From Torreya grandis (lineage: Eukaryota > Streptophyta > Pinopsida > Cupressales > Taxaceae), in assembly GCA_037957365.1 (NCBI GenBank), contig JARHVA010004903.1:636001-700000 (forward strand): a stretch of 64,000 bases of DNA, written 5' to 3'. Within the stretch, counting starts at the first letter, position 1, and every line of letters starts with the position of its first letter. The position numbers and the translations under genes are program-made. The notes under the pieces are model-generated. The model searched no databases. It saw only the letters and a list, made by a program, of their open reading frames with translations, and had not been told where the DNA came from. This document shows, piece after piece, positions 51,153-63,400 of the stretch.

Positions 51153-52456
51153 TGTAGATGATATTTATGAATTATATACCAAATTAATCTTGTACACCTA
51201 GAAAATGTATAGGTTGGTTATTTCTCTCAATTTTAAACCTTTCCTACTTTTAGAAGTCTTACATCTACTATATCTTATGCCCCTTGGCCTATGTCTTAGT
51301 ATAACTAGTCTCATGTTGATAACCTAAACCTTATGTATTTCAAATAATCTTAAAATATGCTTATGGTATCCCTCTTAAAGTTATAATCATGGACCTAATT
51401 TCTAACTTCCATAACACATGTGTTATTCCCAAACCCATGCATCGATGCTAATGACCTACTATGACGTAGGTGTATAGTGCCCTAAAATATTCTAATTTGA
51501 AAATGAAACTTATATTTATGGTTATAATAAGTGATTTAATGTAATATATGTCTTGATAGGAGTGGTATATATTCACAATAACTCCTCATTCATTCCTCAC
51601 ATACAAAATACCTTAAAAAACCAAGGCAAATTACTAAAATCATTCTATCAAGCATTAAATTGAGAAAATATTACATATTTTATCTTATTTCCATATTGTT
51701 CATAGGGAAAACACATCTATAGGTCTGAATTACTCAAATATAATACCAAGATCAATATTTTTCAAGTTAGAAGATAGGTCACTATTGTACTTGCTTTCCA
51801 CATATTTTATGATTCACACACAAGATAATACATAGGGGATAACTACATTCGTTTGAGGGCCTCTTCATAATAGTGGCTATGTAGGAAGCAAACATTGATA
51901 GAGGGGTAGTTGGGTTTAGATCAACATTGTGAGCCCACTACTCTATTTTTTCCAAGGTCACTATGAAGCTAAAGGACTAGGGTTTCTCCATTTCATGAGG
52001 AACAATAGTCCATGTCCCAAATCTAAATGTACTAGAGCCAAGGAAAAGATAAACCTAGAAGCATCTAGGTGGTCACATCATTTTATAGTAGGTAGTTTAT
52101 AGAGTCACCTACATCTATTTTAGATAGTATAATCAACACTAATACTTAATGTTGATACAATTTTTTGGGGCTCTAAAGGCACTCAATATAGAATTTGTTT
52201 AATTTTCCATAATCCTATTATAGTTTACTTTCTACCTACTCCATATCTAGAACTATGTTAGCATCATAACTAGACAAAATACCTTTTTTATTTGTAATTT
52301 CCATATCTATCATATTTATACTTTATACTTTTCATTTATCTTAGTTTAATAAATTTAGTAGATGTTGTATCTAATTTCAGCATTTACTTGACCTAATATA
52401 GATCTAATTATCACCCTTTTTCATTGTAATTTCTATATTCTTAGCTCTATCTACTA
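51153..52456 (+). repeat. 5' LTR of element D
   Basis: Starts TGTAGATGATATTTATG and aligns to 57025-58324 through to CTATCTACTA. Carries a GATAACTACAT block (51839-51849) with ATGTAGGAAGC 40 bases later. Confidence 0.7.
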
Positions 52457-52889
52457 TTTAGGGTTAAACACTCTATGAACTCAATCTTAAACTCCAAACC
52501 CTATATCAATTAGGGTTTATTTATTTATTTATTGTTGATCCTAGATTGCTATAAAATATATGAAACATGGATGCATATATAACCCATTTTGGGTTCCAAT
52601 TTGTGATAGTTATTATAGTTTGATACATTAATTGTCTTGTTCAATCTATTAATAAAATTTGTGAGAATAATAAGAGGGTTTTAAATTAGAAACAACACTT
52701 GATCTCTCTTCGAAATTCATCTTTCAATGTTATAGACATAGTATTTAGATGTCAATGTATATGCTCTAAACCACATGTTATGCTAAAATATTATTTGAAA
52801 GATAACTACCATACCACACCCATTATTTTACTATAGCTTATATTGGATTATGTAGTCCATGTTGTTACTATTTAAAGAGTAAGGTTGCT

Positions 52890-53730
52890 CAACACATTTT
52901 GCCACCTATTAATATACAAAAAGTGCTTCCTAAACCTAAGATTATAATAAAATCTAAGGGATATGATATTATTGACCAATTGATAAATACACATACTAAT
53001 ATTTCAATATTTAAGCTCCTAAAATAATCTAATGTTTCAAGGATATCTTGTACTAGGCATTGTATGAGACCCAAGTTCCAAGTGATATTAATCTTACTTA
53101 ATTTTTGGATATCATGAGATATTTAGACAATAATTCCAATATAGTTACCTTTGATCCAATAGATTTAACATCTAAATATATTATTGACCAAGGGTTGTCA
53201 TTATTCATACAAGTAACCATGAAAAATAAGGGTATCAAAATGGTGATCATTAGCAATAGATTAGGTCTAAACATTTATGGCTTAAAATTCCTAACCACCA
53301 TAGGAATTAGCACCAATATTCTTTAAAAAAATAGTCATGCATATAAATGGGTTTGATAATTCACATATCCCTCTAGTTTTAAAAATCACTTTGGGTGTGA
53401 CATTGGAGCCAAAAATGGTCCCAACTATATTTTAAGTGATTTTGTAGTCATTACATTATAATTTAATTTTGGGTAAATCTTGGATACATTCAATAGAAGT
53501 AGTCCCTTATAAATTTCATAAATATGTAAAATTCATACATGATGGGACCTTATTTACTATGTCTACCAATGATACACCCTTCAAATTCTTTAAAATGATA
53601 TATTTAGAAATAGAGGGCATCCCTACAGTGGTACCACATACACAATGAATTCCTCTTGATCATATACATACTTTTGAAATGGGTGAGTCAAGTAAAATGA
53701 CTCTTCCATCTTGAGAAGATAATAAGGAAC
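52890..53730 (+). pseudogene. Pre-protease segment and protease of element D (dead)
   Basis: YDIIDQLINTHTNISIFKLLK (in pieces, 52959-53025) matches the conserved segment ahead of protease in Tat elements ('A.IS...LL..S..H'). The protease active-site block reads MVIISNRLGLNIYGLKFL (near 53230-53290), with Ser-Asn-Arg where Asp-Asn-Gly is expected. ITLGVTLEPKMVPTIF (53385-53432) and a WIHSIEVVPYKFHKYVKF segment (53480-53535, after a frame change) give the 'LG.PWIH....VPS..H...KF' strand. The catalytic Asp is not preserved. Confidence 0.65.
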
Positions 53731-54637
53731 TAGACTAAGGTAGACATAAATATACATCAAGAGCAAAAGTAGTCAAAAAATGAACCAATGCTACAAAAAC
53801 TACAATAACCCCAAAATTTTGAGATTCTATTATTTGTAAAAATTGAATAGATAGATGGCCATGTTTTAGAATAATATGATAGTGATGATGAAAATTCTTA
53901 TGAAATGATAGATGAAAAAATGTGAAAATTAAAATTTAATCCACTTGATCACCTTTTTCATAACCTATTCAAACCTATAGGTCACATTAAATATAAGATA
54001 CATTCACTTTAAAAAAATACCAAATTAAATCAACATAAGGGTAAAGATAAAATATAAGTTGAACATGTAAATATTTATTATTACATACATCCCTCTTTCT
54101 TGAACATATTGATTCAACCTTATAAGGGTCAAATGAAACTTCATCATGTGAACAATGTGGAGTCTTATGAAAGCGTTTATAGTAGAATTTATAGATCATG
54201 ACATAATAAGATACTCTATATACCATGTTATATATATTACTTAAATATAGAATGAATTATGTACCTTCTACCAAACATATATTAGTTTTAGACTTATACC
54301 TAAAGAAAACAAAGTACCATATTGTAAATATCATTAGATCATTAACTGTAATACCAATCAATGTGAGGTATTGAAGAACCTAATTCATAAATATTAGAAT
54401 GAAGGACGCATACACATTGTGTCCAACATGAGAAAAAATAAAAATTCTTCCTATCTTTCATAAGAAAAATATCTCTCAAAATGACCAAAGCCTAAAGATT
54501 TAACTATTATTGTTATTATTGATGGGGTATATTTCCACCATCTCTAGTTTGATAATAAAAATTGGGATACAACTTGTAGCACTACATTTACTGAATAATT
54601 AAGACATAATAAAAATGAACTAATATAATCTCCATTA

Positions 54638-54934
54638 ATGCTAGAATATTTAAGATACATTTATTTACCTATCACCTATGGCCCATGTGTGGAAACATAC
54701 ACAATAAAATGGATATTATACCACACACCACATTTTAATCTAAAGTTTGGACAAAATTGGCTATTTGAGTGGAATGATAAACCAAATGCTACAAACATGT
54801 GTGTTAAATTTCTTGATATAGGTACATATATTTTCATATATCATGATGGGTATTATTATTTATTTGCACCATTGGCTTCAAGTAGACAATTAGAAAAAAA
54901 CATTGAAGAGGTGGTAGTACATCAATATAAATAA
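54638..54934 (+). pseudogene. Unidentified frame in element D (98 codons)
   Basis: Opens MLEYLRYIYLPITYGPCVE and ends EEVVVHQYK-stop. It is rich in Tyr, Trp and His, with no domain I recognise. It continues after the stop in the same frame (ILRYFLAGTTPFDDDLID). Its position after protease is where a linker to RT would be. The HDGYYYLFAPLASSRQLEK part has a possible counterpart in element C at 46335-46390. It is long for chance in this AT-rich sequence, but evidence for selection is lacking. Confidence 0.4.
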
Positions 54935-57024
54935 ATCTTGAGATATTTTTTAGCTGGTACTACACCTTTTGATGATGACTTAATTGATTAGGAATCTTCA
55001 CATATTCCAAAAATACCAAAATAAAATAAAATAAAATAAAAACTCCAAAAATATTTTCAACATAAACATATTTTATTGGATCATTGGCATCTATGTGTTA
55101 GTTACACGATGATGGATGACATATCATTTACTTCCACATACTACTATTTCATTATTATATTTGAGTGTGATATGGGCATACATAGATACATGATATATTC
55201 CTATTTTTGGATGTTTATCCTTCCCTCTACTCATGCCAAGTGGACATTGGGGGCATCTACTTCATTCATCATAATATACATAAGTTCTATCATTATATGG
55301 TTACTTCATTATCATGTTTGATATTTTATGTACTTACATGCCTTTAACCAAGATTATATCTTACATAGGGTACTTTATATGTTGTGTTTAATGTTTTTTA
55401 ATAACAAATTTCATCCATGGGATACTATGATATGTTTATTGTGGTTACTTACGCTTTCCTTTATGCACTTCCTTGAGTGTCTTACCTTGTTATTATCTTG
55501 ATTGTTTAAGCATTTGAATATGATTCTTTGTTTGCATCCCCCATGCCTTTGAGTTATTTATTTTAAATTTTTATATGTCTTTGTTTATTGTATATACATT
55601 TGAATTCCATTTTTTTATATTTGGACATCTGGTCATGTCCCTTTGATTGTGTGTAATTTGAACATGCCCCTTGTTTTCTCTCTTAGGACCATTGTATGTT
55701 TACTTACTTTTGAGTAATATTGTGTGTGCATTTTTGTTGTTGTTAAGCTTTTATTATTTCTATCTATATTTTTTCATGATATTTATCATGCATATTAGGA
55801 CTTCATGTGGTCACATTATTCTATGTGCTTCAGTGATACATTTACCTATACATGTTATTTTATATAGTACATGGTTCCATTAATAGATCATTAAGTTGTC
55901 TTATAATTTTGAGGTTAGGTAAAAAAAAGTTCCTATATTATCTCACCTCAAATGGGATAATATCATTTGGGTTATGTCATAAAGGCATGTTCTCCACATT
56001 AGGCATAGTTTTCAGATTTAGTGGGGGCATGTTTTGGAAGTATGTTCTTCACACTTTTTACGTATGTGGTATACCCAAATTAAGGGGGGTGGCATGTTTT
56101 TTTGACATGACCTCCATATTGAAACTTATATAAATTTTTATATATCTAAATATAGTTTATTAATTTTATGTTAATATGCTACCCACACTTATTTAAAATT
56201 TCAAATTTGCCAAAGCACACATTTATATAATTCAGATTCTTAGTTATGAAAACATTTTATACACTGGTACCAATGTTAGATATAATTTCAGCATGAGACA
56301 TATCTAAGGTACATATGTTATGTAATGTGTGCCTCATATTACAAAATCCAAATCAATTTCATTTTTCAAAACTCTTCTATGGATTTTCATCACCCACCAA
56401 GTAAGACTTTTATGGACTATATTGAGATAATATACTACAGGATTTGGTTCTTTTTTGTATGGTTGAGGTGATTAAGTCACTAAATATTACCAATTTTATA
56501 GATATGACTTGATTAAATCATCTATACTCACTAAATATATGGTATGTGTTGACTTTTTTCACTCATGATCACCATGTGATAAGTATAATTGCATTTCATG
56601 GTTGAGCTAATCTTCACTATCAGGTGGCAACTCAACTTTTCACTAAGGTTTGGTGCATGTTCCTTCCAATTTCTCTTTCCCTCATATTATATATGAAATT
56701 TATAAATTTATACATTTTTCCTAATATAAGTTTTAATGATTCATAATGATACATCTTTTCAAATCAACTTGCCAATAGGCAAGGTAGTTACATCGATACA
56801 CGATCATAATCCTAAACCTTTCTCTTTCAATTTTAATCATTTAAAATTATTTTAATTTTAGATTATATGAACAAATTATATATTGTAACATTATCTTATT
56901 TATACTTAAATCGCTATAAAATCACTCAAGTTGGAATCACGTAAAGACAAGGTGTGTTTAACACACCCAGGTGCACATTTATTCTCCTTTAAATGAACAA
57001 TTTATTTAATATATTTAGGGTGAA
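54935..57024 (+). other. 3' noncoding region of element D
   Basis: No supported frame; open stretches at 55076-55321, 55671-55883 and 55852-56133 are hydrophobic AT-driven translations. Contains an (AAAAT)n run at about 55020-55041, a G-rich tract (GGGGGG, about 56083) and a 17-base palindrome GGTGTGTT-T-AACACACC at 56951-56967. Confidence 0.45.
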
Positions 57025-58324
57025 TTTTTAAGATATTTATGAATTATATATCACCTCAATCTTGTACACTTGGAAAACCCAAACATTGATTATTCCTCTT
57101 AGTTATGGTCCTTTACCACTTTAAAAAAGTTTCACATCTACTCTAGCTTATGCCCCTTAGCCTATCTCTTGGTCTAACCAAACTTGTGTTGATGAACCAT
57201 GCCTTATTTTTTCCCCATAATTATTAAACTATTATTATCTTATGCCTCTACAAGTTTTGAGCCTATACCTATTTTGTAACTACTAGGACATAAGCATTAA
57301 CCCCAGACCCCTGTATTGAAGCTAGTGTCTTACCCTAACATACATGTCTAGTGCCCTAAAGTCATCTAATTTTCAAATGAAACATATCATAATGGTCATA
57401 ATATTTAATTCCATATATTTCTTGACATGAGTGGTATATATTCATAGTTATTCCTCATTCATTCCTCACCTAAAAAATACCTAAAGAGACCAAAGAAAAT
57501 TATCAAAATAATTATATCAAGCATTAAATTAATTAAAATTACCTATTTTCTCCTATTTTCATATCAATCATATTTACACCACATATATAAGTTTTAAGTA
57601 TTAAAGGATCATTCTAAGAGCTATATTGGCCAAGTTACAAGCTAAGTCATTATTTTACTTACTTTCCACATATAGCATGATTCACACACAAGAAAACATG
57701 TAAGGGAGAACTACATCAATATGAGGCCCTCTTTAGAGTAGTGGATATGTACGAATCACCCATTAATAAAGTGTTATTTTGGGTTATCTCAACACCATGA
57801 ACTCACAAACCCATTTTTACTAGGGTCACTATAAAGATGAATAACTAGGGTTTTGTCACTTCATGAGGAGAGAAAATCCATGACCCAAATCTAAATGATC
57901 TAGAGTTAAGGTCAAGACAAAACCATAAGCACCTCAGTGGTCACATACTTTTATATCAAGTATTATATACAGGACACCTGCATTAGGATCATATAGTAAC
58001 ATTGATGCTAACATCCAAGGATAACACTAGTGTCCATAGTTCCAAAAGCACTCCATCCAAAATTTGGTCAATGTTCCAACATCTTCTTCTAGTCTAATTT
58101 ATACCTATTCCATATCTAAAACAATGTTAGAATCAAAAATAGGTAAGCACATTATTTCTTTCTGATTTACATATATATCATAGTTGTACTTTTTATTTTT
58201 AGCTTATCTTAGTTTAGTAAATGTAGTATATGGTTTATCTATGTTTAGAATTTAATTGGAATGTTATATATCTTATTATCACCCTTGAACATTGTAATTT
58301 ATATATTTTTAAACCTATCTACCA
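57025..58324 (+). repeat. 3' LTR of element D
   Basis: Aligns to 51153-52456, ending CTATCTACCA. Carries GGAGAACTACAT (57709-57720) followed by CCTCTTTAGAGTA, almost the wording at 5015-5030 in LTR copy E2. Confidence 0.7.
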
Positions 58325-58693
58325 AAGTAGGATCCTTATCCAATTTAGTTTTAATTATGGAGATAGCATATGATTTTTGAGATATAAAAGGTTTATTTTG
58401 AGTTAAAACATGGTATTGACATTTTTAATTGTTTTAGATTGAGGTAAAAATAGGTTTTGAAGGGGCCCCAAAACCCTGAAACAGAGAGCTAAATAAAGAA
58501 CGTCTAAGCCCACAAGCTACGCCTAAAAAACACTACAAAGAAGTAGCAAAAATAGGTTTTAAATGGACCTGAAACCATTAGAGACACATCCGGTCAAAAC
58601 CCAGAAACAAAAATCTGGTAGCACAACAAACAAAAGAAAACAAAAGGAGAACAAAGATCAGTACCGGTTTCAAAACCAAAAAGAAGGACCAGA
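58325..58693 (-). other. Junction between element D and the minus-strand LINE region
   Basis: 58377-58445 carries the 41-base array words (TTGAGTTAAAACATGG). GC content rises abruptly from about 58463. A 15-base near-identical direct repeat AAAAATAGGTTTT(G/A)A lies at 58446-58460 and 58548-58562. The GC-richer part is probably 3' untranslated sequence of the minus-strand unit. Confidence 0.4.
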
Positions 58694-60289
58694 TTATTCA
58701 TCCAGTTCCAGTATCATGTTCATGGCTTCTTTTCCTTTCAAAGCAGTTTCCTGGGTGGTAACCTCCAGCAAAGCTCCTTTTTGTGTATCTTTCTTTTTGG
58801 AACTTTGCCTTGTCCTTTTGCTAGGACCCTCTAGTGCTTTGGTCTCCTCATTGGCACGCTTACCTATATTGCTAGTAGCTGCACAAATGTTGGACGTTAC
58901 TTCCTCCATTTTCTTTTTGTTGTCCTTTATTAGTTCCCAGAGGTTGTTTTCGTAAGCTTTGAGCTTGACAGGGATCTCGCTTAACTAATTTTCCATGTTG
59001 TTTACTTTGTTCCAAGCAACTTTTAGAGAATCTTCCAAAGTTTCCATTTTTCTCTTGAGATCAATGATCTCCCTACACAACTAGGAATCAAATTGGGAAG
59101 AAGACTCAGCTTTACAGTTAACCCAGGTCATAGGAGTGTGTATTTCATCATTTTGATTCTTCCCTCTCCAATCCTCAGACTTTTTATTGGGGCTATTCCT
59201 GGCTTCTTCAAAGAAGTCTTCTTGACTCTTTTATTCCCGCTCATTGATTCCAGTTTGAATTTCCATCTCCATTTTTTGAATATCATCTTGGATAGAAATT
59301 TCCTTTTCATTCTTAGAAGTTGGGTCCTCACCAGGATCTTCCTGGACAATATCATCCTCTGACACTTTCTAGTTTTCCTCTGTCTCTTCTGTTGTGATAG
59401 CAGAATCCTCCTCTGTATTGACTTTATCTTTTTCAATTTCCTCAGACCCTTCTTCATCATTACTAGAGTTGGTGTCCCAGCTCTCAGTTCCTTCTTCATC
59501 CTCTAGTTTTTCCTCCTTGGGTTCTTCAATTCTCTCCCGACCCCTTTCTTCTTCTACATTCTATTTATTAGGACTAGGGGTCTTAATTTTACCTCTCTTG
59601 CTTACATTTTCATTCTTTTTATTTCCTGGCAGCTTATTTTTCCCCTGTTTGGGATACTTAACCAGTGTCCTATTCTTGCAATAGCCTTCAATAAGCAGAA
59701 TAAGGCCTTCGTGAAGAATAGGGCACAAATCCTTTTTCCTATGAGCATAAAGGCTTTGGATCAGGGAGTAGCGAAGATAGAAAGGAAAAGACAAACTAAC
59801 CTTATGCCTGAAGTGGTTGAGGAAGACAAAATGGAATTTATGCACTCGTTTGCTTCTTTCATCTAGGATGAAGTACTCCCTAATACAGCTTAGGACATCC
59901 CTCCATATCCCTTTAATCTAGTCCAGCTCATAGAAATCCCCATTTTTGACCAGCTTCTGCTCCTCCTCATCCATTTTGGGGAACTTACAAAAGGCCTCAT
60001 TCAAAATGCTGGTCTGCTTGGAAAATTTGAGTCCATCCATTGGCAACCCTGTAACCTCAACAAGAAAATCCTCAATTAAATTTACAGTTATACCATGCAA
60101 GGTGACCCTGTTGTCAGACCAATTTTTGAAGAAGGCCATCGTGATATGTAGTTTAGAGCCATGGAGTCTTTCCATGTAGCTCATTACATTTCCTTTCTAT
60201 AGAATTCTCCACACTTGATGTTTCTCTCTCCATTCTGCACAGCTCTTGGGCTCCTATTTACGGGGTTCTCCCTTCCTTTCACGCGCCAT
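58694..60289 (-). pseudogene. Unfamiliar 532-codon frame downstream of LINE ORF2
   Basis: One register runs from ATG at 60289 (MARERKGEPRK) to TAA at 58694, with eight internal stops, seven TAG and one TAA, and no frameshift. Residues about 36-124 form the best-kept part (MSYMERLHGSKLHITMAFFKN, and a pattern V..HGI.V.L.....EVTGLP.DG) reminiscent of the plant 'putative transposon protein' fold in Athila-type ORF1 proteins. Then come a basic stretch (about 210-240), a Glu-rich acidic stretch (about 245-330), a Lys/Glu heptad-like region and a C-terminal nuclear-signal-like KRTRQSSKKK. It starts 184 bases after the ORF2 stop on the same strand and has similar base composition and decay. It could be an accessory frame of the LINE, ORF1 of an adjacent element, or part of a gypsy element. 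Function unknown. Confidence 0.6.
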
Positions 60290-60473
60290 ATTCATTTTCT
60301 TTGAATCCTAGTTACTGTGGATGTTACCTTGGATCCTCCTGCTGTCAAGTTGATTGGGACCTCGACTTTGTTTGTGGCTTTTCAGGATTCGCTTCTCTCG
60401 CTTGAGGACCTTACTCTTTAATAATTGAGTTCCTTTCCCCATGCTGCCACTCCTCCTACTCATTATGTTTTTA

Positions 60474-63400
60474 TTACACTCCAATCTTACCTTCTTTCGC
60501 ATGTGTGGCATCAAGAAGAATGATCACCCTTAAATCCACATTCCTTTCTAAGGTTTCATCCCACCTCACTTTTTGACCTTCCCGAATAGCATAGTTAGCA
60601 AGCCAATCTGCAACACCATTGGCTTCACGGTAGGTGTGGGTGATTTTTATTTCTTCAAATTTATTCAAAAGAGTTTTCATCTCCTTTACCTTATCCTCTA
60701 TGGTCCATGACGTAGTATTCTTATTATTAAGGATATTTATAACATTCAAAGAGTCCCCTTCAAGCCATAGTTTGGAATAACCCGAATCCACAGCTAATTT
60801 AAGGGTCTGGAGGGCAGCTGTAGCTTCAACAATGTGGCAATTAGATATACCAATGGGAATTGCGATAGCAACAATAACCATACCCACATGGTTTCTCAGG
60901 ACACCACCACAACTAGCATTCCCTGGGTTCCCTTTTGTTGCACCATCAAAGTTGCCTTTAATCCAACCTTGAGGTGGACTAATCCAAGTAACACCTGATC
61001 TGGGGTTATCAGGTTTACCAAGAATAAAATTCATCCTCAGGGGATTATCCACATTGAGATTAGAGCTTAGATTTTTTTGAGAAGAAAAAATTTCCTTTAG
61101 AGCTCTAATGATGTTCTGTCCTACCACCCATCCAGGGAGCTCTTTGTTTCTAAATATACGGTTATTTCTTTCCTTCCATATTCCCCACCAGATATGGGGA
61201 AGAGTAATTTTCCATAAGAAGAGAACTTCAAGATTCTTTGAAGGGCAATACCAACTTTTGAGAGAAAGTTCAACATTTTTTTGGTGAATCCATGTAATGC
61301 CCCACAGATTGAGAACCTCCTTCCAAACAAGCTGAGTGAAGGAACAATTCACAAACAGATGATCTCTATCTTTAAGGTCTCTCTTACACAGAATACACCT
61401 GTTAACAATATTGATTCCACATTTCTGTAAATTATCCAGAGTCAAAATTTTGTTTTGGAGAAGGGTCTAGAAAAAGAACTTGATTTTAGGAATGAGCCCC
61501 TTAATCCAGGCTCTTGTCCATAACGATTTTTTGTCATTTCCCTTGGAGATGAAAATGGAAGAGACTTTAAATTGTCCACTTGGCTCCTGATACCAAACAA
61601 TTTTATCTTCTTGATTAGGATATAGAGATATAGCATTTAGGGATAATTGAATATCCTTGAGATCTTGATCATAGTCAGTGAGGTTTACCCAAGTGTTGTT
61701 CTACCAGTATTGATTAACCGTTATGCCCACTCTTTGTTTACATCTTTCTATAACATCTTTATCTTGGATTTCTTCCTGTAAGGGTTTGCCTCTTAACCAA
61801 ATATCTTCCTAGAATTTCACCTTTTTACCATTACCTACTTTCCATGAACTTCCTTCTTCAAGAACATGTTTTGTTCCTTGGACAGCCCCCCAAATAGCAG
61901 ACGAATGAGAAATATCTAGAGTAGTAAAGAAGTTAGGAAGTGACTGTGCCTTAAATAAATACTTATGCATCCATATTTTACTCCACTCTTTATTTTCCTG
62001 ATAGACCCTCCATCCCTGTTTAGCTAAAAGGGCAGTGTTCATACTTCTTATTTTCCTTATACCAAGTCCACCATCCTTAACCGGTTTGCAAATGTTATCC
62101 CATGTAATAAGAGGCATTCTCCTTTTCTCCTCAGAACCTGACCAAAGAAAGTTTCTTTGAATTTTTTCAATTGCTTCAGCAAATTTAGAGGGGATTTTGA
62201 AAAGACTCAAAGCATACGTAGGTATGCTTTGAAGACTAGCTTTGAGGAGAGTTAACTTTCCTCCTTGGCTAAGAAGACAGCCTTTCCATCCCGCTAACTT
62301 CTTACTAAATTTATTAAGAAGACCTTCCCAAAAAGCTTTGGGGGCTTTCAATCCAAAAGGGAGACCAAGGTATATGGAAGGAAAAAAGCCTATGGGGCAA
62401 TCCAGAATTCTAGAAATTTTGTTCTGTCTATAATCAAGGGTATTAGTAAAGAAAACTGCACTTTTATTCTAGTTTATCAGTTGTCCTGAGGCAGATGTGT
62501 ACAAATTAATTGCTTCCTTAAGAATTCTTGCTTCAGTTACTTCAGACTGTCCCATGAAAATAGTATCGTCCACAAATTGACCATGGGAGCAAGTTAAAGG
62601 ATGTGAAGAGGGTCTCAGACCTTTAAACTGGCCTCTATGAACCAAGTCCCCAAGGTATTGTCCCATACTATCTACCATGATAATAAATAGAATAGGGGAT
62701 ATAGGATCCCCTTGTCTTAATCCCTTAGACAGATTGAAAAAATGAGACGAGGTCCCATTTACCAACACAGCTATAGAAGTAGTAGATATCAACTGTTTGA
62801 TAATATCAACCACTCTTTGTTCAAAGCCAAAGGCAATAAGGCTTTTAGAAAGGAAATACCAATCCACTCTGTCATATGCTTTTGCTATATCCACTTTCAT
62901 TAAGAACCCCTCAGTGTTGGATTTGAGCAGTGAATAAATATTCTCATGTGCCGTTATAACTGAGTTGAGGATTTGTCTGCTAGGAATGAATCCATTTTGT
63001 TGATCAACAATTATTGAAGGGATCACTTGGATTAGTCTGGTTGTAAGAACTTTGGAGATTATCTTATAGAGAGAATTGCACAAACTTATCGGCCTAAACT
63101 GATAAGGGTTATCCGCACCTGCTTTCTTCAGAATAAGGCACAAAAAAGTGGCATTAATTTCCTTCAGCATCTGTTTAGCTCCAAAAAACTCCATCGCATT
63201 ACTGACATCCTTTCCTATAAATTTCCAGAGCTTTTGAAAAAAGAACATGGGGAAACCATCTGGTCCAGGAGCTTTTTCTCCTCCAAGAGATCTAATAGCT
63301 TTAAAGATTTCCTCCTCCTTAGGTATAGAACATAACATATTATTTTGCTCCTTCGAGATCAATGGGAGAATCACTCGTAGAATATCAGCCTGACTTTTCA

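Larger units (their letters stand above)
51153..58324 (+). mobile_element. Element D: compact Ty3/gypsy-like element
   Basis: Direct repeats of about 1300 bases (51153-52456 and 57025-58324) flank a 4.6 kb internal region. The internal region carries the 'ISLLELL'-type segment and aspartic protease characteristic of Tat gypsy elements, one further legible frame and a noncoding 3' part with a purine tract near 56075. No RT, RNase H or integrase is visible, so it was either deleted or non-autonomous. Flanks share a 41-base repeat family, suggesting D landed in that array. No clear target duplication was found. Confidence 0.65.

Noticed and set aside
51148..58329. Target-site duplication of element D
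   Set aside because: TGGAG before the 5' LTR and AAGTA after the 3' LTR do not match, and the borders are uncertain by several bases.
58563..58955. 130-codon plus-strand frame
   Set aside because: Antisense of the C-terminal part of the long minus-strand frame; its Ser/Leu-rich translation is a composition effect.
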